This document shows positions 1 through 6,369 of a DNA stretch of 9,708 nt, in pieces; the stretch's first letter is position 1, and every line of letters begins with the position of its first letter. The DNA is from an uncultured Caryophanales bacterium (lineage in GTDB: Bacteria > Bacillota_I > Bacilli_A > RF39 > UBA660). The notes below the pieces were generated by a model, which made no database searches, was not told the DNA's origin, and saw only the letters and a list, made by a program, of their open reading frames with translations. The stretch lies in assembly GCA_947303225.1 (NCBI GenBank), contig CAMYXG010000040.1, positions 1 to 9,708 of the forward strand, in the 5' to 3' direction. The translations under genes and the position numbers were made by a program.

Positions 1-757
1 GATTTTCATTTGGAAGAATAGCTATCATCTCTAATTGTTTACCTTTCTTAGCCTTATAAGGTAGTACTACACCCTTGGCATCATCAGTTTCAAAATAAAC
101 ACCGTTACTATCTTTATGCATCATAGCAACATTTATTTGAGTCCCATCATCTTTATAAAAAATTTCTTTTTGCGTATTAACACACTTAAAAGGATCAGCC
201 CATTTCACATCCACAGACAAAGCATTTACTAAAGCTAATACAAAATCGCCATCAATACTATCCATCAATTTTGGAATCATTTTCTTAGTTTTATCATTAA
301 CCCAATTATTAATTCTATCTGGCCCCTGAAACGAATCAAAAACCACATCGGCTTTATAATCATTCTTTAATAGTTTTATATATTTATTACTAACTTCTTT
401 CCTATATTTGTCTTTAATAAATACTCCATTAGCCATACCAACAGAATCATTTCTTATAATATTAATATCATTATTCCCAATTACTCTATTTATTTGCTTC
501 AATGAATCACCATTAGTACCTTCTTTTAACATATTTAAAGCAATTTCAATAGAATAGGGACTGATTAAATAATTGTTTGTTTGAGTACTATTTACTGCTT
601 TGATTAATTTCAAATTATAGGAACTTTCTTGATGTTCTGTAGGTTTCTTCTGATGAGGTTGTGTTTCTTCTTTGTTATCTTTTTTCATGAATAGAATTCC
701 TGCTATTCCTGCAAGTATAAATACTATGATTATACTAATTACTATTTTCTTTTTCAT
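1..757 (-). CDS. Serpin (serine protease inhibitor family), N-terminal part, runs off the left edge
   Basis: Partial gene: 252 codons from the ATG at 757 with no stop before the window edge. Residues 5-24 form one hydrophobic segment after MKKK, so it is a signal anchor or signal peptide. There is no lipobox cysteine. A polar linker (25-45) leads into the serpin core. Serpin landmarks in order: NNYLISPYSIEIALNML (61-77, cf. N..FSPySi..aL.ml), GTNGDSLKQI (80-89), a tract ending in the hallmark INNWVNDKT (149-157), LVNALSVDVKW (176-186, cf. LvNaiyFkg.W) then PF (189-190), and MM (212-213). About 205 of the usual 360-380 core residues are visible. The reactive-centre loop lies outside, so protease specificity and inhibitory competence cannot be judged. 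As an exported inhibitor it would act on extracellular or host proteases (inference). RBS AAAGGAGAG sits at 769-761. Fold assignment is strong; function is inferred. Confidence 0.88.
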   Translation of the reverse strand, partial: MKKKIVISIIIVFILAGIAGILFMKKDNKEETQPHQKKPTEHQESSYNLKLIKAVNSTQTNNYLISPYSIEIALNMLKEGTNGDSLKQINRVIGNNDINIIRNDSVGMANGVFIKDKYRKEVSNKYIKLLKNDYKADVVFDSFQGPDRINNWVNDKTKKMIPKLMDSIDGDFVLALVNALSVDVKWADPFKCVNTQKEIFYKDDGTQINVAMMHKDSNGVYFETDDAKGVVLPYKAKKGKQLEMIAILPNEN

Positions 758-760
758 ATT

Positions 761-805
761 CTCTCCTTTATAGTATTATTTTATCATGAAAGTGATTCTT
801 TACAA
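761..805 (-). promoter_or_regulatory. Putative promoter and RBS of the serpin gene
   Basis: On the minus strand TTGTAA (805-800) is followed after 16 bp by TAAAAT (783-778). The expected transcription start near 771 lies immediately before the RBS AAAGGAGAG (769-761), giving a leader of roughly 14 nt. The -35 box overlaps the -35 box proposed for the divergent nuclease gene. Confidence 0.45.
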
Positions 806-827
806 ATATTTTTTCTTAGTATAAACT
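799..827 (+). promoter_or_regulatory. Putative promoter of the exodeoxyribonuclease III gene
   Basis: TTTACA (799-804) and TAAACT (822-827) are separated by 17 bp. TATAAA (820-825) at 15 bp is an alternative -10. An AGAGAAGAGGG ribosome binding stretch follows at 834-844, six bases before the ATG. Box matches are moderate. Confidence 0.4.
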
Positions 828-849
828 TGGTTTAGAGAAGAGGGATATT

Positions 850-1599
850 ATGAAATTATTATCATGGAATGTTGCGGGTTATCGTGCTTGTTTAAAGAAA
901 GGATTTCAATCTTTTTTTGAAGAAATTGATGCGGATATTTTTTCCTTACAAGAAGTAAAAGCTACGGAAGAACAAATTGATTATATTCCTGAAGGGTATT
1001 ATGTTTATCGTAATATTGCGGAGAAGAAAGGATATTCTGGAGTATTAACATATACTAAAATTAAACCTCTTTCTGTTTCTTATGGAATGGGATTAGAAGA
1101 ACATGATCATGAGGGTCGAATGATTACATTAGAATATGAAGATTTTTATCTTGTGAATGTTTATGTTCCTAATGCGAAAAGAGAGTTAGAAAGACTTGAC
1201 TATCGTATGACATGGGAAGATGATTTTTTAGAGTATGTGGGACGTTTAAAGCAAAAAAAAATGGTTCTTATTTGTGGAGACTTTAATGTTGCTCATGAAG
1301 AGATTGATATTAAAAATGCTAAGGCTAATGTTCGAAATGCTGGCTTTACAATAGAAGAAAGGAATAAGTTTACTAAACTATTAGAAAGTGGCTTTGTTGA
1401 TACTTATCGTTATTTTTATCCTGAAAAGATTCAATATTCTTGGTGGAGTTATTTATTTCATGCACGAGAGAATAATGCGGGATGGAGACTTGATTATTTC
1501 TTAGTTGATCAAGAACATTTATCAAATATTGAGGACTCTCTTATTTTAGATCAGGTAATGGGAAGTGATCATTGTCCTATCGAACTTTTAACAAAATAA
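850..1599 (+). CDS. xth: Exodeoxyribonuclease III / class II AP endonuclease (ExoA/Xth family)
   Basis: 249-aa cytoplasmic base-excision-repair nuclease, close to the usual 250-268 aa. The family cuts the phosphodiester bond 5' of abasic sites and has 3'-5' exonuclease/3'-phosphatase activity, using a divalent metal. Visible motifs in order: SWNVAGYRA (5-13), LQEVKA with metal-binding E35 (33-38), SGVLTYTK (63-70), VNVYVPNA (102-109), GDFNVAHEEID with catalytic D144 and N146 (143-153), the damage-recognition tract YSWWSYLFHAR (196-206), GWRLDYFLVD (211-220), and the terminal SDHCP with D240/H241. All catalytic positions are intact. The first motif is unusual, NVAGYRA instead of the common NVNGLRA. 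The start is well supported by the RBS at 834-844. The gene is monocistronic: divergent from the serpin and convergent with the HExxH-motif gene, with which it shares a hairpin. Confidence 0.95.
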   Translation: MKLLSWNVAGYRACLKKGFQSFFEEIDADIFSLQEVKATEEQIDYIPEGYYVYRNIAEKKGYSGVLTYTKIKPLSVSYGMGLEEHDHEGRMITLEYEDFYLVNVYVPNAKRELERLDYRMTWEDDFLEYVGRLKQKKMVLICGDFNVAHEEIDIKNAKANVRNAGFTIEERNKFTKLLESGFVDTYRYFYPEKIQYSWWSYLFHARENNAGWRLDYFLVDQEHLSNIEDSLILDQVMGSDHCPIELLTK

Positions 1600-1630
1600 T
1601 CACTAGTTAAGCTAGTGATTTTATTTTTTG
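1598..1630. terminator. Bidirectional hairpin terminator between convergent genes
   Basis: AATCACTAG (1598-1606) pairs with CTAGTGATT (1612-1620) around a five-base loop, a 9-bp perfect stem. A T-rich tail follows on the plus strand (1619-1629). On the minus strand the other side is TTATTTTGTT. The hairpin starts inside the nuclease stop codon (1597-1599). Its loop contains the stop codon of the minus-strand gene (1609-1607). Confidence 0.8.
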
Positions 1631-2797
1631 TTTATGAGATAATAATCTTTCTCTATCTTCTGGATATCTTTCTAAGATAGTAGGATGAATTTTTAAATAC
1701 TTCTCAATCTTTTCTATTTGATTTGTTTCTATCCATTCTTCTATTTGTAAAATAGGATCTGACTGAATTATTCTTTCATATAGTTTTTTTATTTGTTTAT
1801 GAGTGGTTGCTTTTTTTCCAAATACTATTATTTCTTGATTAGGAATTATTTCTAATAAATTATTTTGGTCTAACAGAATCTCTTGGTATTTTTTTGGACT
1901 ATGGTCATTCCATAATAGCTTTAAGATTGGATAATCTTCTTGTAGTTCTAGATGATTCTTTAGAAATGTATCTACTTCTACAATACTATCTCGTAATTGA
2001 TTTTCTTCTTGAAAAAATGTAGTAATCTCTTTTTTATCATATAATTCTTTTGTTATAGGAGTATTAATTCTTTTTCTTTCTTCTAGATTTTCTCTTATTT
2101 CTTTTACATCGTTTTTTATTCTTTCTTGTAATAAATATACTCTTTCTTCTAATTCTTTATTTGTTCCTTTTTGTTTTTTATACTTTTGATAGAGAGTTGG
2201 TAAAATTTGTTTTATGATATTACTACTATATTCTTCAGCATCTATTTCAGGATATTGGTAGGTATAATTATCTAAATAAAAGGAATCACTTTTGTGATAT
2301 TTTCTATAAAGATAGTGTTTTTCAATTAAAAGAAAATAATCAGGATAACTTAATATATTTTCTATTTGTTCTTCTTTATAATAATCATGTTGTAGTTTAT
2401 GTCTAAATTCATGAAGAGATGGTTGAACATAAGACATTAGATTGATTTCTTGTATCATGAGTCCTATTACCGATAATAAAATTCTATCTTTTTCCTCATC
2501 ATAAGCAGCACATCCACCTATTGATAATAATTCATCAAACTCATAGTTTATTGTTTGTTTTAAGGTTTCTTTTAAATAGTTTTTTAATAATTCCATCCAA
2601 TAAGTAATCAATAATTCATGTATTTCATAATTGCAATCTATTTGTTCTTCTTCTGAAAGTGATTCTATTTCTTGTTCTAGATTATTATAAAAGTATTCTA
2701 TATCTTCTATCATATTTGGAAAATAGTCATAAAAATCATTTTCTTTTAGTTGTTTTAATCTTTTTTTTAATGAACGGATTAATTCTTCTTGTCTCAT
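1607..2797 (-). CDS. Uncharacterised 396-aa protein with an HExxH zinc-metallopeptidase-like motif
   Basis: I do not recognise the family as a whole. The sequence contains SLHEFRHKLQH (127-137). HEFRH matches the zincin motif HExxH, with H129 and H133 as candidate zinc ligands and E130 as general base. It is preceded by a hydrophobic stretch RILLSVIGLMI (105-115) of the sort expected for the edge strand. About 50 residues later PEIDAEEY (183-190) offers E184 as third ligand, in the E..A context of gluzincin-like proteins. The N-terminus (1-60) is charged and helical. Residues 205-275 are a long Glu/Lys/Arg-rich probable coiled coil, followed by a helical tail. There is no signal peptide or TM segment, so it is probably cytoplasmic. 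It is the second gene of an operon, 10 bp after the HTH-like gene: the RBS TAAAGGAG begins with that gene's stop codon. Substrate unknown. The motif is seen directly; the peptidase role is an inference. Confidence 0.6.
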   Translation of the reverse strand: MRQEELIRSLKKRLKQLKENDFYDYFPNMIEDIEYFYNNLEQEIESLSEEEQIDCNYEIHELLITYWMELLKNYLKETLKQTINYEFDELLSIGGCAAYDEEKDRILLSVIGLMIQEINLMSYVQPSLHEFRHKLQHDYYKEEQIENILSYPDYFLLIEKHYLYRKYHKSDSFYLDNYTYQYPEIDAEEYSSNIIKQILPTLYQKYKKQKGTNKELEERVYLLQERIKNDVKEIRENLEERKRINTPITKELYDKKEITTFFQEENQLRDSIVEVDTFLKNHLELQEDYPILKLLWNDHSPKKYQEILLDQNNLLEIIPNQEIIVFGKKATTHKQIKKLYERIIQSDPILQIEEWIETNQIEKIEKYLKIHPTILERYPEDRERLLSHKQKIKSLA

Positions 2798-2800
2798 ATA

Positions 2801-2810
2801 TTCTCCTTTA
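2801..2810 (-). promoter_or_regulatory. RBS overlapping the upstream stop codon (translational coupling)
   Basis: On the minus strand TAAAGGAGAA contains both the TAA stop of the HTH-like gene (2810-2808) and the AAAGGAG ribosome binding site of the following gene. Its ATG is at 2797-2795. This spacing predicts coupled translation of the two proteins. Confidence 0.7.
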
Positions 2811-3317
2811 GTTATTCAGTACTTTACAATTATGTTCATATAGAAATTCATTTACTTGATTGATATTATATATATGTTCTTTAAAGCAGAATCGTATGAT
2901 TAAATCATATGTTGTATTCATTGGTAAAGAATAGGATGCACTTTGTAATAAGTCATCTATTTCTTCTTCTGTTAATTCTAAAGCAAATCCAAGTAGAATA
3001 ACAGTTTCTTTACTAGGATGATAATACTTGTCACTTCTAATTTTACTAAATAATCTTCTATCAATATTCACTTTGTTGTATACATCTGAGTCTTTTAGAT
3101 TTTTTGTATCTATATATTGGAATAGTTTTGTTTGAAATGTATTATCCTCAATATTATTTTCTATAAATGAATTAATATCACTCTGTTTATAGGAAGCTCT
3201 TGCTTTTGAAAATTCATAAGATGCTGCTTCACTTTCCAATATGTTTTGTATGGATAATCTCTTTTTTGGCTTTAAGTTTTCTTTTAAGTATTTTTCTAGT
3301 TTTCTTTTTAGTAACAT
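2808..3317 (-). CDS. Small HTH-like domain protein, partner of the divergent vWA gene
   Basis: 169 aa, soluble, with no TM or signal peptide. The N-terminus (1-22) is very basic and the middle (23-58) looks like a flexible or helical linker. Residues 60-168 form a recognisable all-helical domain: FQTKLFQYID (61-70), DSDVYNKVNIDRRLFSKIRS (76-95), PSKETVILLGFALEL (101-115), DDLLQSASY (121-129), then an acidic/aromatic C-terminal part. The central 75-129 segment has the shape of a lambda-repressor-like HTH. From memory, the same domain occurs as a stand-alone protein beside small vWA proteins and fused to macro (ADP-ribose-binding) domains in Firmicutes. Whether it binds DNA or a protein partner is unknown. 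RBS GGAGGGG (3330-3324) gives a firm start. It is the first gene of the operon with the HExxH-motif gene and divergent from vWA over 71 bp. Confidence 0.65.
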   Translation of the reverse strand: MLLKRKLEKYLKENLKPKKRLSIQNILESEAASYEFSKARASYKQSDINSFIENNIEDNTFQTKLFQYIDTKNLKDSDVYNKVNIDRRLFSKIRSDKYYHPSKETVILLGFALELTEEEIDDLLQSASYSLPMNTTYDLIIRFCFKEHIYNINQVNEFLYEHNCKVLNN

Positions 3318-3393
3318 AATTGTCCCCTCCTATGCGACCAAATAATCTTTTTTTTTCGATATTATTATAACAGAAAAGGAGAGATAATATGAA
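3318..3393 (-). promoter_or_regulatory. Divergent intergenic region, candidate minus-strand promoter
   Basis: On the minus strand a perfect TATAAT (3369-3364) is preceded after 18 bp by TTCATA (3393-3388, overlapping the vWA start codon). The leader to the HTH-like gene would be about 40 nt. On the plus strand TATTAT (3360-3365) and TATAAC (3366-3371) are candidate -10 boxes just before AAAGGAGAG (3376-3384) of the vWA gene. I see no good plus-strand -35. The two promoters would overlap, so the pair may be co-regulated. Confidence 0.35.
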
Positions 3394-4003
3394 AAAAGAA
3401 AAGAAAAAATTAGATGTGGTTTTTATTCTTGATAAGAGTGGATCTATGAGTGGGAGTGAAGAACATACTATTAGTAGCTTTAATGAATATTTAGAAAAGG
3501 AGAAAAAGAATTCTTTTCTAACAAATATTACGACAGTATTATTTAGTGATCAGTATTCTTACCTATACCAAAGAAAAAATGCTTTGGAAGTTTCTAAGTT
3601 AAGTAATAAAGAATACTTTGTTGGTGGGTGTACTGCTTTATATGATGCATTAGGAAATACTATTTCTTATATGAGTCAGTTAGATACTGATAAAGTATTA
3701 TTTATTATTATCACTGATGGATATGAAAATGCTTCAAAAGAATTTGATAAAAAAACGATTCGTCGTATGATTCAAAATCATTCTGAATGGGAGTTTATCT
3801 ATATTGGAGCAGATATTGATAGTTATGCTACTGGAGGAGAAATAGGAATTCGAAGAGATAATATTGCGAATTATAAAAAAGATAAAAGAGGTATTTCTAA
3901 ATTATTTAAAGCTGTTGGAGAGTATGAATGTGCTATGATGAAAGATTCTTCTCCTAATCACTGGAAAGATGAATTAGAAGAATATCTTGAAGAAAATCAA
4001 TAA
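3389..4003 (+). CDS. Small soluble von Willebrand factor A (vWA) domain protein with intact MIDAS
   Basis: 204 aa, essentially one vWA domain and no membrane segment. vWA domains bind a protein partner through a metal ion held by the MIDAS residues. All are present: DKSGS (D15, S17, S19) after the strand VVFIL, T82 in GCTALYDALG (80-89), and D110 in ITDGYENAS (108-116). The C-terminal half WEFIYIGADIDSYATGGEIGI (134-154) and the following basic segment match the common stand-alone bacterial vWA subfamily that has TDGxENAS and a late GA.ID motif. It is intracellular rather than adhesive, given the lack of signal. Divergent to the HTH-like gene, which is a recurrent neighbour type; convergent with the FtsK-like gene. 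RBS AAAGGAGAG at 3376-3384 fixes the start. Family assignment is strong; biological role unknown. Confidence 0.85.
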   Translation: MKKEKKKLDVVFILDKSGSMSGSEEHTISSFNEYLEKEKKNSFLTNITTVLFSDQYSYLYQRKNALEVSKLSNKEYFVGGCTALYDALGNTISYMSQLDTDKVLFIIITDGYENASKEFDKKTIRRMIQNHSEWEFIYIGADIDSYATGGEIGIRRDNIANYKKDKRGISKLFKAVGEYECAMMKDSSPNHWKDELEEYLEENQ

Positions 4004-4050
4004 AGAAAAAACTGTTTTCTAATGATATTTAGAATAACAGTTTTTTATTG
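4003..4050. terminator. Bidirectional hairpin terminator between vWA and FtsK-like genes
   Basis: AAAAAACTGTT (4006-4016) pairs perfectly over 11 bp with AACAGTTTTTT (4036-4046). An inner TTCTAA/TTTAGAA pairing can extend the stem. A-runs and T-runs flank it, so it can act in both directions. The minus-strand stop codon (4021-4019, TAG) lies inside the hairpin. The plus-strand stop is three bases upstream of it. Confidence 0.8.
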
Positions 4051-4942
4051 CTTTTATTTCTTCTTCTAATACTTCTGGTATGATAATTTTTTCTTTTTTC
4101 TCTGGTGTCTTGTAGATAGCACTTCCTATTTCGGCTATAAATTCCATGTCTGCTTTGGTAATATCTAAATCGAAATCATTCTTTTCTCCTGGAGCTAATG
4201 TTAGATAGATTGTTCCATCGATTTGCTTTTTCATATCATCTGTTATAATTTCTTTTGTAGGGGTATCCGTTGCGATAATAAAATGAATATTTTTTTCTTT
4301 ATTATCTTTTAATAATTGTTCTATTGTTCTTAATACTTTAGAATCATAAGAACAAATATCATAAAGATCATCTATTATAACGAATAGATTTGTCATTTGA
4401 CTATCTTTTGTTCTTCTTCTGATTTCTTTTTCTAATTCTCTTAATTCATCCATGACTTCATTTGGGGAAATAATAGTATCTTTTATATAATGAGGAATTC
4501 CATTAAAACTACTTAGTTCTACCATACTTGTATCCATTGTTACCATTTTTATATCTTCTGCAGAATGATTCATAATAATACTTGTAATAATTTCATTTAA
4601 ACAAATTGATTTCCCTCCACCTGTTGTTCCTATGATAAGTAAATGATTATTCTTATTAAAATCAATCGATTTTACTTCTTGTTTCTCATCCCAACCAATT
4701 GGAATGAGTTTATTATTTTCGTTATTTGTAAAGTTTTCTAATAACTTCTTTATATTGTTTTCCTTACTATTATCTAAAATAGAAGAATCTGGTATGATTT
4801 TACTTGTTTTTTTAGATGCTTCTTTTTTTTGTTCTTTCATTTCATCTTCTTTCTTATCTTGCCAATCTAATACCGCACTTATCATCAGTGCTACTAAAAT
4901 ACTAAGTGTAAAAATAATAACTACAATCCATATATTATTCAT
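4019..4942 (-). CDS. Single-TM FtsK/SpoIIIE-like ATPase, short and with degenerate motor motifs
   Basis: 307 aa against about 750-800 for FtsK/SpoIIIE. Residues 4-25 are one N-terminal membrane segment, then a charged Lys/Glu linker (29-75) and an FtsK-like core. Motifs: PIGWDEKQEV (81-90), HLLIIGTTGGGKS with Walker A at 105-112, MDTSMVELSSFNGIPHYIKD (136-155, cf. IDPKRVEL..YnGIPHL), EKEIRRR (171-177), Walker B LFVIIDDLYD (186-195), IHFIIATDTPTKEIIT (219-234). Departures from the family: Walker B reads DD instead of DE, ATQRP becomes ATDTP, LIDPK becomes TMDTS, and the arginine of the NIPTRIAF motif is missing (QIDGTIYL, 240-247). The C-terminal gamma DNA-recognition domain is absent. It could still bind ATP, but normal DNA translocation is doubtful. 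RBS AGGAGGA at 4953-4947. Convergent with vWA. Family call is firm; activity unknown. Confidence 0.8.
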   Translation of the reverse strand: MNNIWIVVIIFTLSILVALMISAVLDWQDKKEDEMKEQKKEASKKTSKIIPDSSILDNSKENNIKKLLENFTNNENNKLIPIGWDEKQEVKSIDFNKNNHLLIIGTTGGGKSICLNEIITSIIMNHSAEDIKMVTMDTSMVELSSFNGIPHYIKDTIISPNEVMDELRELEKEIRRRTKDSQMTNLFVIIDDLYDICSYDSKVLRTIEQLLKDNKEKNIHFIIATDTPTKEIITDDMKKQIDGTIYLTLAPGEKNDFDLDITKADMEFIAEIGSAIYKTPEKKEKIIIPEVLEEEIKAIKNCYSKYH

Positions 4943-4946
4943 AATA

Positions 4947-4969
4947 TCCTCCTATTATATATTTTAACA
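4947..4969 (-). promoter_or_regulatory. Putative extended -10 promoter and RBS of the FtsK-like gene
   Basis: On the minus strand TGT precedes TAAAAT (4966-4961), an extended -10 (TGnTAAAAT). The predicted start near 4954 abuts AGGAGGA (4953-4947), so the leader is about 12 nt. A perfect TATAAT (4959-4954) also exists but would start transcription past the RBS. No convincing -35 was seen. Confidence 0.45.
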
Positions 4970-5009
4970 TATCTCTACTCTTTTTTTATATTTTTTTATC
5001 GATTTGTAT

Positions 5010-5038
5010 TATAATATTATTATAATAGATAAGAGAGG
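5010..5038 (+). promoter_or_regulatory. Tandem TATAAT boxes and RBS before the two-TM protein gene
   Basis: Two perfect TATAAT hexamers occur at 5010-5015 and 5021-5026. The RBS AGAGAGG is at 5032-5038, eight bases before the ATG at 5047. I found no good -35 box, so which hexamer is used is open. Confidence 0.35.
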
Positions 5039-5046
5039 TAATAATT

Positions 5047-5646
5047 ATGAATGATTTTCCAAAGAAAATGAGAGAAAAAATAAAGCAGTATTCTAAAAAA
5101 GAGTATTTAGATGGTTATATTAAAACAGAATTTTTAACGGATGATGGAGATGCAGATATTTTTTTAAGAATTCATAATAAAGATGAATTATTTGATTCTA
5201 GAACGTTATATCATCAAACTGATTTATTAACTGATATTTATCAATTTATAGAAAATAAAACATCTATGTTAGATAGTGATATTCAAATACAATTGCATAT
5301 AATAGGAGTCGATTTCAATTCGAAAGAGAAAGAACTCATTCGACATCTTATAAAAGAACATTATGCAATTGAATTATATAAAGCTCAAAAAAAATATATT
5401 AAATATCAAACCAAAATGATTTTTCTTGCTTGTATAGGTATTGCTTCTTTAATTGGATACGCTTTTCTAGCGTTTTATAGTAGTACTTTATTTTTTCTTG
5501 AAGTTTTTAGTTTCTTATTTTCTTTTGCTTTATGGGAAAGCTTTGATTCTATTATATATACTTTAAGTGACATTAAAAATGAAAGAAGTCAAATTACTCA
5601 AAACTTATTATTAACTGTTGATTTCAGTGAAAAAGAACAGGAATAA
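5047..5646 (+). CDS. Uncharacterised two-TM membrane protein
   Basis: 199 aa, family not recognised with certainty. The N-terminal 120 residues are soluble and mixed: DADIFLRIHNKDELFD (35-50) and LLTDIYQFIEN (60-70) look like a strand followed by an amphipathic helix. A strand IQIQLHIIGVDF (79-90) comes next, then a basic helix ending KYIKYQTK (116-123). Two hydrophobic segments follow (about 124-144 and 146-164) separated by a very short turn, i.e. a helical hairpin placing both termini on the same side, probably the cytoplasm. ALWESFDSII (161-170) right after TM2 and a charged tail complete it. I recall similar unannotated proteins with a hydrophobic hairpin and a W-E-x-x-D motif in clostridial genomes, but no function. 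RBS AGAGAGG at 5032-5038 supports the start. Monocistronic; convergent with the aquaporin. Confidence 0.75.
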   Translation: MNDFPKKMREKIKQYSKKEYLDGYIKTEFLTDDGDADIFLRIHNKDELFDSRTLYHQTDLLTDIYQFIENKTSMLDSDIQIQLHIIGVDFNSKEKELIRHLIKEHYAIELYKAQKKYIKYQTKMIFLACIGIASLIGYAFLAFYSSTLFFLEVFSFLFSFALWESFDSIIYTLSDIKNERSQITQNLLLTVDFSEKEQE

Positions 5647-5679
5647 AAAAGAACTTTAGGTTGTCTAAAGTCTTTTTAT
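5645..5679. terminator. Bidirectional hairpin terminator between two-TM protein and aquaporin genes
   Basis: ACTTTAG (5653-5659) pairs with CTAAAGT (5665-5671) around GTTGT. With one bulged A the stem continues as AAAAAG/CTTTTT. The A-run and T-run flanks fit termination in both directions. The outer arms touch the two stop codons (5644-5646 plus; 5678-5676 minus). Confidence 0.75.
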
Positions 5680-6362
5680 TTAGCTTTTTTTCTTGGCTCT
5701 TTTCCTTCTTTATTTACGTATTTAAATAGAATGGAAGCAAATGCACTACCTAATAAAGGTCCTACTATAAAAATCCATACTTGCTTAATTGCTTCTCCTT
5801 GAAGAAAGATTGCTGGAGCAAGACTTCTTGCAGGGTTTACAGAAGTTCCTGTTAGTGGGATTCCTAGCAAATGTACAAAAGTAAGTGTTAGTCCTATGAC
5901 AATTCCTGCTACATTTGCATATTTTGAATCATCTGTGACACCTAAAATTGTATAAACAAAGATTGTTGTTAGAATAATTTCTGTTGATAATGCACCTATC
6001 CAGGTAATTCCATTTGCAGATAATTCTCCGTAGTAGTTAGCTCCTAGAGATGCTGTTCCTAATTCTGTTCCTGTTAAAATTAGGACTAAAATAGCACTTC
6101 CCACAATGGCACCTAATATTTGAGCTACTACATAGCCACAGAAATCTTTTCCACTTAGTTTTTTGGACATTAGCATTGCTAAAGAAACCGCTGGATTTAC
6201 ATGACATCCTGATATGTTTCCAATTGTATAAGCTTCTGCTACAATTGCTAATCCGAAAGCTAAAGATGTTGCTACTAAATCTCCTTCCGATACAACAGCA
6301 ATTCCAGTTCCAAAAAGTACAAGTACGAAGGTTCCAATAAATTCTGCTACATATTTTCTCAT
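5676..6362 (-). CDS. aqpZ: Aquaporin, AqpZ-type water channel (MIP family)
   Basis: 228-aa six-helix membrane channel. Both half-helix NPA motifs are intact: GCHVNPAVSL (52-61) and GTSVNPARSLAPA (172-184). The selectivity filter reads as water-specific: F36 (in LAFGL), H164 (in FVHLLGIPLTGTSVNPARS), T173 and R179, corresponding by motif to F43/H174/T183/R189 of E. coli AqpZ. The Asp after NPAR that is typical of glycerol facilitators is absent (Ser here), and no glycerol genes are adjacent. So I favour water over glycerol, by inference. Start: the ATG at 6362 follows AAAGGAG (6376-6370) by seven bases. A longer in-frame reading from TTG 6413 is wrong because that TTG is the promoter -35 box, and it would add a non-membrane poly-basic peptide. 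The C-terminus is basic. Monocistronic. Confidence 0.93.
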   Translation of the reverse strand: MRKYVAEFIGTFVLVLFGTGIAVVSEGDLVATSLAFGLAIVAEAYTIGNISGCHVNPAVSLAMLMSKKLSGKDFCGYVVAQILGAIVGSAILVLILTGTELGTASLGANYYGELSANGITWIGALSTEIILTTIFVYTILGVTDDSKYANVAGIVIGLTLTFVHLLGIPLTGTSVNPARSLAPAIFLQGEAIKQVWIFIVGPLLGSAFASILFKYVNKEGKEPRKKAK

Positions 6363-6369
6363 TCTTATT

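Noticed and set aside
4704..4967. Open frame of 87 codons on the plus strand with a hydrophobic, Ser/Phe/Ile-rich product
   Set aside because: It lies antisense over the N-terminus of the FtsK-like gene and its composition is what Lys/Glu-rich codons give when read backwards. It has no RBS.
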